64,000 nt of DNA from an uncultured Prevotellaceae bacterium. Lineage in GTDB: Bacteria > Bacteroidota > Bacteroidia > Bacteroidales > Muribaculaceae. Position 1 is the first letter of the stretch; every line of letters starts with the position of its first letter. Both the position numbers and the translations under genes were made by a program. The stretch covers positions 1 through 64,000 of the forward strand of contig ONGE01000006.1 of NCBI GenBank assembly GCA_900317325.1. The letters run 5' to 3'. Below the pieces are notes generated by a model. That model searched no databases. It was not told the origin of the DNA and saw only the letters and a program-made list of their open reading frames with translations. This document shows, piece by piece, positions 34,406 through 42,431 of this stretch.

Positions 34406-35350
34406 ATGAAGGTTTTGAGTGAAAACGACCGCCTGCCGTCGTGCAGCACTGTCGCCACAATCGGCATGTTTGACGGTGTGCACCGCGGTCACGCCACACT
34501 GGTCAACTTCCTGAACCGACGGGCCGCCGATGCCGGCAAGCAGTCGCTGGTCATCACTTTCCTGAGCCACCCGCGCCAGGTGCTCCATCCCGACGACTCC
34601 TTAAAGCTCATCATGCCGCTCGATAAGCGTCTGGAGCAGATCGAGGCCCTGGGTCCCGACCTGTTGCTGACGCTGGAATTCACCCCCGAGTTGGCCCAAC
34701 TCGACTCGTCACAGTTCATCGAGTTGCTGCATGACCGATATGGCGTTGACCAGCTGGTGACGGGCTATAACCACCGCTTCGGGCACAACAAGGGCGAGAC
34801 CTTTGAGGATTACTGCCGCCACGGAGAGCGACTGGGCGTCAAGGTCATCAAGGCCCCCGAGTATTTGGGACAATATGCCCCAGTGAGTTCCACCATCATA
34901 CGCGGCCTGATTGCCGCCGGCAGGGTTGTGGACGCGATGCACTGCATGGGTCGCCCCTATGCCCTCACCGGCAAGGTGGTTCACGGCTTCCACAACGGCA
35001 GGGGGCTGGGTTTCCCCACCGCCAACGTGGGCGAACTCGATCCCAATCTGCTGTTGCCACACAACGGCGCGTATGCCGTGCTGGCTCATGTCGCCGGCCA
35101 GCAGCTGCAAGGCATGACAAACATCGGCCGTCGCCCCACGCTGGACAACGGCCACAAGTTGAGCATCGAAGTCAACCTGTTTGACTTTGACGACGACATC
35201 TACGGAGCAGACATCACGCTGGAATTCATCAGTTTCCTGCGCCTGGAGTTCAAGATGTGCGGTCTGGAGGAACTCAAACAGCAGCTCACCCTTGACCGCG
35301 ACAATGCCAAGCGCATCCTTCAAGAATATTTAATCAACCAACAATCATAA
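34406..35350 (+). CDS. ribF: Bifunctional riboflavin kinase / FMN adenylyltransferase RibF
   Basis: A 314-aa bifunctional enzyme making FMN and then FAD from riboflavin. The N-terminal FAD synthetase half has GMFDGVHRGHATLV (HxGH-like nucleotidyltransferase motif), YNHRFGHNKGE and SSTIIRGLIAAGRV. The C-terminal kinase half has GRGLGFPTANV, GMTNIGRRPTLD and IEVNLFDFDDDIYG. Normal length. No FMN riboswitch is visible upstream. Confidence 0.95.
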   Translation: MKVLSENDRLPSCSTVATIGMFDGVHRGHATLVNFLNRRAADAGKQSLVITFLSHPRQVLHPDDSLKLIMPLDKRLEQIEALGPDLLLTLEFTPELAQLDSSQFIELLHDRYGVDQLVTGYNHRFGHNKGETFEDYCRHGERLGVKVIKAPEYLGQYAPVSSTIIRGLIAAGRVVDAMHCMGRPYALTGKVVHGFHNGRGLGFPTANVGELDPNLLLPHNGAYAVLAHVAGQQLQGMTNIGRRPTLDNGHKLSIEVNLFDFDDDIYGADITLEFISFLRLEFKMCGLEELKQQLTLDRDNAKRILQEYLINQQS

Positions 35351-35359
35351 AAAGAGAAT

Positions 35360-36016
35360 ATGGAAATCATCAACCTGTGTGACCAAAATTCGCTGGTGGG
35401 ACAATTCATGAGCGAAATACGCGACAAAGCGTTGCAGCAGGAGCGTCTGCGCTTCCGTGCCAACATTCAGCGTCTGGGCCAAATCATGGCCTACGAGGTT
35501 TCGAAGAAACTGCAGTATCACACTGTGGGTGTCGAGACACCTCTGGGCGTGAAACAATGCAATGTATTGAACGATAACGTGGTGCTTGCCACCCTGCTGC
35601 GTGCCGGCCTGCCCTTCCATGAGGGCTTCCTGAGCTACTTTGACGGAGCAGAGAACGCCTTTGTATCGGCCTACAGGAAATACTTCCCCAAGACCGACGA
35701 CTTTGTCGTTCACATCGAGTATATCGCAAGCCCCCGCCTTGACGACAAGACCCTGGTCATCGTTGACCCGATGCTGGCCACCGGTTCGTCGATGGAGCTG
35801 GCCTACCAGGCCCTGGTCACCAAGGGTCATCCCGCCCACATCCACGTGGCAAGCGTTGTGGCGACACCCAAGGCCATTGAGGTCGTTCGCCAGCACCTGC
35901 CCGAAGACAAGACCACATTGTGGACGTGTGACATCGACAACGAACTCAACGAGCACAGCTACATCGTGCCCGGCCTGGGCGACTGCGGCGACCTGCTCTA
36001 CGGAGAGAAAGAGTAA
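35360..36016 (+). CDS. upp: Uracil phosphoribosyltransferase
   Basis: A 218-aa type I phosphoribosyltransferase converting uracil and PRPP to UMP. The PRPP loop VDPMLATGSSMELAYQAL and the uracil-site region YIVPGLGDCGDLLYG are clear. It starts 9 bp after ribF, so it is co-transcribed. It could salvage the uracil released by PsuG, encoded nearby on the other strand. Confidence 0.93.
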   Translation: MEIINLCDQNSLVGQFMSEIRDKALQQERLRFRANIQRLGQIMAYEVSKKLQYHTVGVETPLGVKQCNVLNDNVVLATLLRAGLPFHEGFLSYFDGAENAFVSAYRKYFPKTDDFVVHIEYIASPRLDDKTLVIVDPMLATGSSMELAYQALVTKGHPAHIHVASVVATPKAIEVVRQHLPEDKTTLWTCDIDNELNEHSYIVPGLGDCGDLLYGEKE

Positions 36017-36021
36017 ATTAC

Positions 36022-36060
36022 TAGAGATCCTAGATAATCTAGATGAACTAGGTGATCTAA
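36022..36060. repeat. CTAGAT-type simple repeats between upp and nadB
   Basis: CTAGAGATCCTAGATAATCT, GATGAACTAGGTGATCTA: imperfect repeats related to the tract at 31450-31506. Confidence 0.6.
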
Positions 36061-36084
36061 AGCAACTTAAAACTGAGAAATAAG

Positions 36085-37677
36085 ATGGTACGCAAATATG
36101 ATTATCTTGTTATCGGCTCGGGTGTAGCCGGTATGAGTTTTGCCTTGAAGGTGGCAAAAACAGGCACTGTGGCCCTCGTGTGCAAATCCAAGATGGAGGA
36201 AGCCAACACCGACCTTGCCCAGGGCGGCGTCGCCACGGTGACCAACCTCGAGGTTGACAACTTCGAAAAGCACATCCACGACACGATGGTGGCCGGCGAC
36301 TGGCTCAGCGACCCTGAGGCGGTGAAAAAAGTCGTTACCGAGGCACCCGCCCAAATCCAGGAACTGCTAGGCTGGGGCGTGGACTTCGACAAGAACGAGA
36401 AGGGCGAGTTTGACCTGCACCGCGAAGGCGGCCACAGCGAATTCCGCATCCTTCACCATGCCGACAACACGGGTCACGAAATCCAAGTGTCGCTGATCGA
36501 GACCGTCAAGAACAATCCCAACATCGACGTCTATGAGGACCACTTCGCCGTTGAAATCCTGACGCAGCACCACCTGGGTAAAATCGTGACGCGGCGCACG
36601 CCCGGCATCGAATGCTACGGCGCCTACGTCCTGAACCAGGAGACCGGCGAAGTGGATACCTTCCTGTCGCGCGTGACGTTGATGGCGACAGGCGGCGTAG
36701 GCTGTGTTTACCACACCACGACCAACCCGCTGGTGGCTACCGGCGACGGCATCGCCATGGTCTATCGTGCCAAGGGAACCGTGCAGGACATGGAGTTCGT
36801 GCAGTTCCACCCCACCGCACTGTATCATCCCGGCGACCGTCCCGCCTTCCTCATCACCGAGGCGATGCGCGGCTACGGCGGCGTGTTGCGTAACCTGGGC
36901 GGCGAGGAATTCATGCAGAAGTATGACCCGCGCCTGTCGCTGGCCCCGCGCGACGTGGTGGCCCGCGCCATCGACAACGAGATGAAGCAGCGCGGCGAGG
37001 ACCACGTCTTCCTGGACGTGACGCACAAGGATGCCGAGGAGACCAAACACCACTTCCCCAACATCTACAAGCATTGCCTGGACCTGGGCATCGACATCAC
37101 CAAGGAATACATCCCCGTGGTGCCTGCTGCTCATTACATGTGCGGCGGCATCAAGGTTGACCTGAACGCCTGCTCGAGCATCAAGCGTCTGTATGCCGTG
37201 GGTGAGTGTTCCTGCACGGGTCTGCACGGCGGCAACCGCTTGGCCAGCAACTCGCTGATCGAGGCTGTCGTGTATGCCGACGCTGCCGCCAAGCATGCCA
37301 TTGAGCATCGCAACGAGTTCAGCTGGCGCGAGGACATCCCCGACTGGGACGACGCCGGCACGACGCACCCCGAGGAGATGGTGCTCATCAGCCAGAGCGA
37401 GAAAGAGGTGGGCGAAATCATGGCTACCTACGTGGGCATCGTGCGCAGCAACCTGCGTCTGGACAGGGCTTGGAACCGTCTTGACATCCTGTACGAGGAG
37501 ACGGAGAAACTGTTCAAGACCAGCAACGTATCGCGCCGCATCTGCGAGCTGCGCAATATCATTAATGTGGCTTATCTCATCACCCGCCAGGCCAAGGACC
37601 GCAAGGAATCCCGCGGCTTGCACTACACGATCGACTATCCTCCTCAACCCAAGAACGAGGACGACCTGAAGTTGTGA
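36085..37677 (+). CDS. nadB: L-aspartate oxidase NadB
   Basis: A 530-aa FAD-dependent enzyme that oxidises L-aspartate to iminoaspartate, the first step of de novo NAD synthesis. The FAD dinucleotide fold is LVIGSGVAGMSFALKVA; the active-site loops include DLAQGGVA, HREGGHSEFRILH and AHYMCGGIKVD. The second FAD segment is GLHGGNRLASNSLIEAVVYA. Length matches the family. Expression after ribF links FAD and NAD supply. Confidence 0.95.
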   Translation: MVRKYDYLVIGSGVAGMSFALKVAKTGTVALVCKSKMEEANTDLAQGGVATVTNLEVDNFEKHIHDTMVAGDWLSDPEAVKKVVTEAPAQIQELLGWGVDFDKNEKGEFDLHREGGHSEFRILHHADNTGHEIQVSLIETVKNNPNIDVYEDHFAVEILTQHHLGKIVTRRTPGIECYGAYVLNQETGEVDTFLSRVTLMATGGVGCVYHTTTNPLVATGDGIAMVYRAKGTVQDMEFVQFHPTALYHPGDRPAFLITEAMRGYGGVLRNLGGEEFMQKYDPRLSLAPRDVVARAIDNEMKQRGEDHVFLDVTHKDAEETKHHFPNIYKHCLDLGIDITKEYIPVVPAAHYMCGGIKVDLNACSSIKRLYAVGECSCTGLHGGNRLASNSLIEAVVYADAAAKHAIEHRNEFSWREDIPDWDDAGTTHPEEMVLISQSEKEVGEIMATYVGIVRSNLRLDRAWNRLDILYEETEKLFKTSNVSRRICELRNIINVAYLITRQAKDRKESRGLHYTIDYPPQPKNEDDLKL

Positions 37678-37705
37678 GAATTCATTTTTCCTTTGTCAAG
37701 GAAAA

Positions 37706-37768
37706 ATGAAGGTTAAAGGTTAAAGGTTAGAGGTTAAAGAATAGAGAATAGAGAATAGAGAATAGAGT
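37706..37768. repeat. GGTTAAA / AATAGAG tandem simple repeats
   Basis: Four copies of GGTTAAA/GGTTAGA followed by about five copies of GAATAGA, in the gap after nadB. Confidence 0.7.
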
Positions 37769-37778
37769 TTAAAATAAT

Positions 37779-37822
37779 AGACCGCTGTGGATTGAGGTCC
37801 AGAGCGGTCTGATTTTGTTTTT
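37779..37822 (+). terminator. Terminator after nadB
   Basis: AGACCGCTGTGGA pairs with TCCAGAGCGGTCT (one mismatch) followed by a T-rich tract; it sits between convergent genes. Confidence 0.85.
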
Positions 37823-38148
37823 TAGTGGATTTCTTCGTATTCGGCGTCGGTGATTTGCTCTTCGATGATGGTGCGGGTGTCGCCGTCGGGGGTGGTTTCC
37901 TCGATGATGGTGCCTGAGACTTCCTCGAAGTCGGCATACTCACCCTCGTTGCTGGTGAAAATCTTGCGTTCGCCGGTCTCGGTATATTCCTCCTCTTCCT
38001 CGTCGCGACGGGGTCGCTCGTGCTGCTGGCGTCCACGGAATGACTCGTTGACACGGCGACGCAGGTTCTGCATGTAGAACCATCCCCGTAACAGGGGGAT
38101 TCCAATCATCAAGAACAGGACGAACAATATGAATATTAGAAAACTCAT
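37822..38148 (-). CDS. DUF4834-family small membrane protein
   Basis: A 108-aa protein: an N-terminal hydrophobic helix (FLIFILFVLFLMIGIPLL), a basic juxtamembrane segment (NLRRRVNESFRGRQQ), then an acidic cytoplasmic tail with an EEEEEYTETGERKIF motif. This is the pattern of DUF4834, a Bacteroidetes family without known function. It directly follows pssA, 0 bp apart, in the psd-pssA operon, which suggests a role in phospholipid synthesis at the membrane. Confidence 0.85.
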   Translation of the reverse strand: MSFLIFILFVLFLMIGIPLLRGWFYMQNLRRRVNESFRGRQQHERPRRDEEEEEYTETGERKIFTSNEGEYADFEEVSGTIIEETTPDGDTRTIIEEQITDAEYEEIH

Positions 38149-38832
38149 TTATTTTTCTCTTTTAATGATAGACAGCAGCACGTATAGTGCTATGGCGGCG
38201 GCAAGGCCGGGCAGACCCAGTACGATGACCAATGCCACTGTAGCTACTATCTGCAAATATTGTGCCCAATTCTGCTTGAGCGACGATAGGTTGTGCATCT
38301 TGAGCGAGAACATGCGCAGCGGGCATACCATGAGCAATGACAGCACCACGATGAGCAGCAGCACGATCCAGACGGGGCAATCTGGCTGGTGGTAATACCA
38401 GTCGGTGAAGCCGATCCAGAAGATGGCATTGGCCGGGATGGGCAGGCCGGTGAAGGTGGTGGCTTGGTTGGTGTCGACATTGAAACGGGCCAGACGCAGG
38501 GCGCCGAACACGGGCAGCAACAGGGCAAACTCCGCCCATGGACCATCATTGGGCATCATGCTATACAAGATCAGTGCCGGCGCAAGTCCAAAGCTCACCA
38601 GGTCGGCCAGCGAATCCAGTTCCTTGCCGATGGCGCTGACGGCATGCAGCAAGCGCGCCACCAGACCATCAAGAAAATCGGCGACAGCCGATAGGGCGAT
38701 GAACCAAAAAGCCACGATGTGGGGGGCTACCAAGCATCCGTTTGACAGCGCGTTGACGCATGCCATGCAGCCGAACAGCAGATTCAGCGAGGTAATGGCA
38801 TTGGGGATATTGTTGCGTATTGCTTTCATCAT
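38149..38832 (-). CDS. pssA: CDP-diacylglycerol-serine O-phosphatidyltransferase
   Basis: A 227-aa integral-membrane CDP-alcohol phosphatidyltransferase with about six hydrophobic helices. The signature DG(x2)AR(x8)G(x3)D(x3)D is readable in DGLVARLLHAVSAIGKELDS followed by LAD. It makes phosphatidylserine, which the upstream psd product decarboxylates to phosphatidylethanolamine, the main Bacteroidales phospholipid. It starts 2 bp after psd; two adjacent ATGs are possible starts. Confidence 0.93.
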   Translation of the reverse strand: MMKAIRNNIPNAITSLNLLFGCMACVNALSNGCLVAPHIVAFWFIALSAVADFLDGLVARLLHAVSAIGKELDSLADLVSFGLAPALILYSMMPNDGPWAEFALLLPVFGALRLARFNVDTNQATTFTGLPIPANAIFWIGFTDWYYHQPDCPVWIVLLLIVVLSLLMVCPLRMFSLKMHNLSSLKQNWAQYLQIVATVALVIVLGLPGLAAAIALYVLLSIIKREK

Positions 38833-38834
38833 GC

Positions 38835-39515
38835 TTATTTCTTGTTTTTGAGTCGTGCAACAAGGGTTTCTCCACCCCAGGTGCGGTCACCCAGTTTTAC
38901 CATAATTTGAGTATCCAATGGCAGGAAGATGTCCACCCTGGAGCCGAACTTGATGAAGCCGATGAAGTCGTTGACATCCACCGTCTCGCCCTGCTCGACG
39001 TAGGTCACGATGCGGCGTGCCACGGCACCGGCGATTTGGCGGACAAGGATTTCCTCGCCTGTTGCGGTGCGAATGACGATTGACGAGCGCTCGTTGTCAC
39101 TGCTCGACTTGGGCAGGTTGGCGGCCAGGAAACGTCCCGAGTGATGCTTGTAGTAGGTTACCTCGCCCTTGACGGGCACCCAGTTGGCATGGACATTAAA
39201 GACCGTCATGAACACCGAGAGCTGGATGCAGTCGCGATGCAAATACTCGTCCTCATAGACCTCCTCGAGGGCTACCACCGTGCCATCGACACTTGAGACG
39301 ACAGCAGTGCCGTCGCTGTTGTCACCCTTGAAATGACGCCTGGGCAGCCTGAAGAAGTTGAGCACCAACAGGAACAATATCGCCATCAGTCCAATCAGGA
39401 CCCAAGCCACGGGCTTGTAGTCGAAGAACCAATAGGCCAGCGTTCCGCTTGCCACCATAATCAGGAACAGGACAAGCAATATATTCTCACCCTCGTGATG
39501 GATTTTAACTTTCAT
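38835..39515 (-). CDS. psd: Phosphatidylserine decarboxylase
   Basis: A 226-aa short-type (PSD-A) decarboxylase. Two N-terminal transmembrane helices (about 10-50) precede the catalytic core. The self-cleavage site that makes the pyruvoyl group is Gly191-Ser192 in IKFGSRVDIF, close to the C-terminus as expected. It converts phosphatidylserine to phosphatidylethanolamine and heads the psd-pssA-DUF4834 operon, read from a TATCTTTG box at 39543-39550. Confidence 0.93.
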   Translation of the reverse strand: MKVKIHHEGENILLVLFLIMVASGTLAYWFFDYKPVAWVLIGLMAILFLLVLNFFRLPRRHFKGDNSDGTAVVSSVDGTVVALEEVYEDEYLHRDCIQLSVFMTVFNVHANWVPVKGEVTYYKHHSGRFLAANLPKSSSDNERSSIVIRTATGEEILVRQIAGAVARRIVTYVEQGETVDVNDFIGFIKFGSRVDIFLPLDTQIMVKLGDRTWGGETLVARLKNKK

Positions 39516-39542
39516 CTGCGCGTTTAACTATTGTTTAACCTG

Positions 39543-39550
39543 CAAAGATA
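39543..39550 (-). promoter_or_regulatory. -7 box of the psd operon
   Basis: TATCTTTG on the minus strand, 28 bp upstream of the psd start. Confidence 0.7.
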
Positions 39551-39684
39551 CTGATTATTTCTTGACTTATTTCATAAATAGCGCATTTTTCTTGGATAAC
39601 CGAAGGGCAAGGGGCCAAAACTTGTCGTTTTTTGTCCAAAAACTGTAGCGATTGAGGCACATTACACAACATTACACCTTCATG

Positions 39685-39801
39685 CCCCACGCTAAGGCGC
39701 TAAGGCGCTAAGATTTTTTTAATGGCAGACGTGGTAGGTTATTGTGGTTGGCGGATATTGCGGAATAAACGGATATTACGGATTGAACGGATATTACGGA
39801 A
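39685..39801. repeat. CACGCTAAGGCG repeat and ACGGATATT array in a gene-free gap
   Basis: CCCCACGCTAAGGCGCTAAG begins at 39685, and four GGATATT(A/G)CGG units lie at 39751-39801. The gap 39516-39932 otherwise holds the psd promoter and a TACCTTTG box at 39860-39867. Confidence 0.7.
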
Positions 39802-39859
39802 GATATGGGAGGAGAAAATTGCAACCTTGCCGAAAATGGAGGCGTGGGGGAAATGGCTG

Positions 39860-39867
39860 TACCTTTG
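39860..39867 (+). promoter_or_regulatory. -7 box upstream of the small basic protein / VWA genes
   Basis: TACCTTTG, 66 bp before the 39933 ATG. No well-spaced -33 element is seen. Confidence 0.5.
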
Positions 39868-39932
39868 CCATGTCATCGGGAAACGGGTCCCGTAGCGAAG
39901 CGTTTTTATTCACCTAATGCAACGATAAGTAC

Positions 39933-40100
39933 ATGAAGAAAAGGAAACAAAAAAAGAAAAATGACTTGCTTGAAAAGACCAAGAAACATCTGCACAAGAT
40001 GTACCTGGAGATAAAGAAGTATCTCGAAGAAGCCAGTCGCGAAAGCCCCATGGCTCCCCCCATCTGGAAGCATAAACAAAAAATTATCAATGAATTCTAA
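39933..40100 (+). CDS. 55-aa basic helical protein upstream of the VWA gene
   Basis: ATG at 39933, TAA at 40098-40100. It begins MKKRKQKKKNDLLEKTKKHL and continues with a Lys/Glu-rich amphipathic helix, ending in PPIWKHKQKIINEF. Eleven of the first 18 residues are Lys or Arg. It lies 12 bp before the VWA gene and behind a -7 box, so it is probably the first cistron of that transcript. No family recognised; too short for a confident call. Confidence 0.5.
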   Translation: MKKRKQKKKNDLLEKTKKHLHKMYLEIKKYLEEASRESPMAPPIWKHKQKIINEF

Positions 40101-40112
40101 AACAAAACGACA

Positions 40113-40787
40113 ATGAACACTCCAATTACCGTTTACAACGTGATCATCCTCGACAAGAGCGGCTCGATGAGCAGCATCGCCCGCCAGGCCATCGATGGCG
40201 TCAACGAGACCATCGGCTCGATCAAGAGTGCCCAGGAAAAGAACCCCGACCAGAAACACATCGTTACGCTTGTGGCCTTTTGCGGCTGCGAGATGAAAAC
40301 CATCTATGACAACGTGCCCGTGAACGAGGTATCACCCCTGACCGACAAGGACTACCGCCCGTGCTGCATGACGCCGCTGTATGACGCTGTGGGCAGCACC
40401 ATCACCCGTGTTCACGCGCTCAAGGGCAATGACGATAACTCGCTGGCGCTGGTGACAGTCATCACCGACGGCTATGAGAACGCGTCCCGCGAGTTCAGCC
40501 TCACCGCCCTCAAGTCGCTCATCGACAGTTACAAGGACCAAGGTTGGCAGTTCACCTACATCGGTGCCGACCACGAGGTGGAGCAGGTGGCCTTCTCGCT
40601 CCACATTGACCACTGCCTGCAGTTTGACAAGAGCGAGGAGGGCACACAAACGATGTTTGCAAAGGAGCGCAGGTCTCGCCTCAGGTGGATGGAGAGGATG
40701 GAAGGTGTCATGGCACAACCCTGTGTTTCTAACGAAGAACGCAGGAAAAACATCAGGCAAGCCAACAAGAAGGATTATTTTGGCTAA
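40113..40787 (+). CDS. YegL/TerY-like VWA-domain protein
   Basis: A 224-aa protein that is almost entirely a von Willebrand factor A domain. The metal-ion-dependent adhesion site is intact: DKSGSMSS (Asp14, Ser16, Ser18), a Thr in CCMTPLYDAVGS, and ITDGYENAS. No signal peptide, so it acts in the cytoplasm, as do YegL and TerY. A short basic C-terminal tail (RKNIRQANKKDYFG) extends beyond the fold. It is placed between a small basic protein and a coiled-coil protein of unknown function; partner binding is the usual role of such lone VWA domains. Confidence 0.85.
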   Translation: MNTPITVYNVIILDKSGSMSSIARQAIDGVNETIGSIKSAQEKNPDQKHIVTLVAFCGCEMKTIYDNVPVNEVSPLTDKDYRPCCMTPLYDAVGSTITRVHALKGNDDNSLALVTVITDGYENASREFSLTALKSLIDSYKDQGWQFTYIGADHEVEQVAFSLHIDHCLQFDKSEEGTQTMFAKERRSRLRWMERMEGVMAQPCVSNEERRKNIRQANKKDYFG

Positions 40788-40808
40788 GCCACATTTCCCC
40801 TAAAAGCA

Positions 40809-40867
40809 GCCAATTGCGCCACACCCCCCTGTCATGTGGCGCAATTGGCATGATTATTGCTGTTTTT
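40809..40867 (+). terminator. Very strong 15-bp hairpin with T-run between VWA and coiled-coil genes
   Basis: GCCAATTGCGCCACA (40809-40823) pairs perfectly with 40835-40849, and T6 occurs at 40862-40867. It should end or attenuate the VWA transcript before the next gene at 40895. Confidence 0.75.
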
Positions 40868-40894
40868 TAGTTATTAACTCATACCCTCCTCACC

Positions 40895-42340
40895 ATGTCA
40901 GCAATTATTACTCAAGACCTGAAATACGGAATTATCTACGTCATCGGTAATCCGAAACAGACCTACAACCTGCGCTGGTTTGCCACAATGATTGAGCCCA
41001 TGATTCGCCCGCTCTCGCTGGAATGGGTCGAAACCTGGGACGTTGACCACACGCTCATCGTTGCCCGCCGCTTCAACGTGGGCAACCTGGGCAAGTATGC
41101 CACCGTGCAACTGCACCTGAACAAGTACGGGCGCAGCGACAGTTTTTCATTGCTGGCAGCTGTCCATGCCTTCAGCGACTGTCTCCAGGATGTCATGGAT
41201 GACAGCGAGGGTGATGTCATCATCAAAGAGGAAGCTTACAGCGACCGCAATGCGCTGCCTGAGGGCAAATGGGGACAATCAGAGTCCTCGGTACCACTGG
41301 GCGATGTCTTGCATGAAATCGGAATACCTGAGACCGACATGCCTCAAGACCATACCCGTATCGAACTCCGTTCCCCCAAGTTCAATAAGCTCAATAGACA
41401 GTACTCGCCGAGCCGCAGTTCAGAAACCGATTCTACCGGTGACGAGAAGCCGTCCCTGGGCAAGCGTCTCAAGAAACTGGGCAGGAAACTCCGCAAGAAA
41501 ACCCAGGAAGAAGAGGAGAATATCATCCTCAGAGAAGAAACGAAGTGCCTTCGCAGGGAGGAAACAGAGCGCCTTCGTAGGGAGAAAGAGGAACGTGAAC
41601 GCGCTCGCAGGGAGGAAGAGGAGCGCATTAGCAGGGAGGAAGACTTCTCGTATGCTGACTACTGGGGCGAAGGGGGCGGTGTTGAAACATTGCGGGATGT
41701 GGTGTCCAGCAATCAGATGCGGTATCATGCGGAGCCCGAGACGCTTGACATTGAGGCCGAAGAAGTCCGCGAGTTTGAGCGGATTAATTCGGAGTATGAG
41801 CAAGATGTGAAGGACCTCAGGGCCCGCATTGTCGCCTTTATCGCCAAGTATCACAAGGACCCGCAGCAAGTGATGACCATGATGCTCGAGGGCAAGGTGC
41901 TCATCGGTAGCACCCCCGGTCACTTGCTGGTCAACGGCGACATGAAGATCGTGTTGCCCGAGTATGACGAGCTGGAAATCAAGATGTCCGCCATGTGCCG
42001 CACGCTCTACATCCTGTTCATGAAACACCGCGTGTTGTCGGGCAAGGGTATCGTCCTCAAGAACATCGATGAGTACCGCGACGAGATCATTGAGATCTAC
42101 AGACTGGTCAAACCCGGTGCCAATGAACGCAACGTGGAAGAGTCGGTCAATAACCTGTGCGACCCTTTAAGCGACTCACTCAACCAGAAGATTTCGAAAG
42201 CTAACCGCTGCGTGCGCAACGTCATCACCGACAAAGAGCTGGCCAAGCAATACATCATCACCGGCCCACGAGGCGGTGAATACAGCATCGGGCTCGCTCC
42301 CGAACTCATGACGCTGCCGCGTGCGGTGACTGAAGCATAA
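40895..42340 (+). CDS. Coiled-coil protein with a conserved Bacteroidales C-terminal domain
   Basis: A 481-aa protein of three parts. The N-terminal domain (about 1-110) has no recognised motif. A central highly charged region (about 185-255) has a Lys/Arg stretch (GKRLKKLGRKLRKK) and then Glu/Arg repeats (LRREETERLRREKEERERAR, RREEEER) that form a coiled coil. The C-terminal domain (about 300-481) contains FMKHRVLSGKGIVLKNIDEY, then SVNNLCDPLSDSLNQKISKAN and QYIITGPRGGEYSIGLAPEL, a pattern that I believe recurs in Bacteroidales proteins of unknown role. No membrane segment. It may function with the preceding VWA protein. Confidence 0.65.
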   Translation: MSAIITQDLKYGIIYVIGNPKQTYNLRWFATMIEPMIRPLSLEWVETWDVDHTLIVARRFNVGNLGKYATVQLHLNKYGRSDSFSLLAAVHAFSDCLQDVMDDSEGDVIIKEEAYSDRNALPEGKWGQSESSVPLGDVLHEIGIPETDMPQDHTRIELRSPKFNKLNRQYSPSRSSETDSTGDEKPSLGKRLKKLGRKLRKKTQEEEENIILREETKCLRREETERLRREKEERERARREEEERISREEDFSYADYWGEGGGVETLRDVVSSNQMRYHAEPETLDIEAEEVREFERINSEYEQDVKDLRARIVAFIAKYHKDPQQVMTMMLEGKVLIGSTPGHLLVNGDMKIVLPEYDELEIKMSAMCRTLYILFMKHRVLSGKGIVLKNIDEYRDEIIEIYRLVKPGANERNVEESVNNLCDPLSDSLNQKISKANRCVRNVITDKELAKQYIITGPRGGEYSIGLAPELMTLPRAVTEA

Positions 42341-42370
42341 CGAACTCAAGCTGAAGGCGTTAAAACGTTT

Positions 42371-42416
42371 AGAGGTCGTATCCTTCTTCCAGGATGCGAC
42401 CTCTAATCATTTTTTA
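42371..42416 (+). terminator. Terminator of the coiled-coil gene
   Basis: AGAGGTCGTATCCT pairs with AGGATGCGACCTCT (one G-T pair), then a T6 tract. Confidence 0.88.
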
Positions 42417-42431
42417 TATTGTGGCGTGTCG

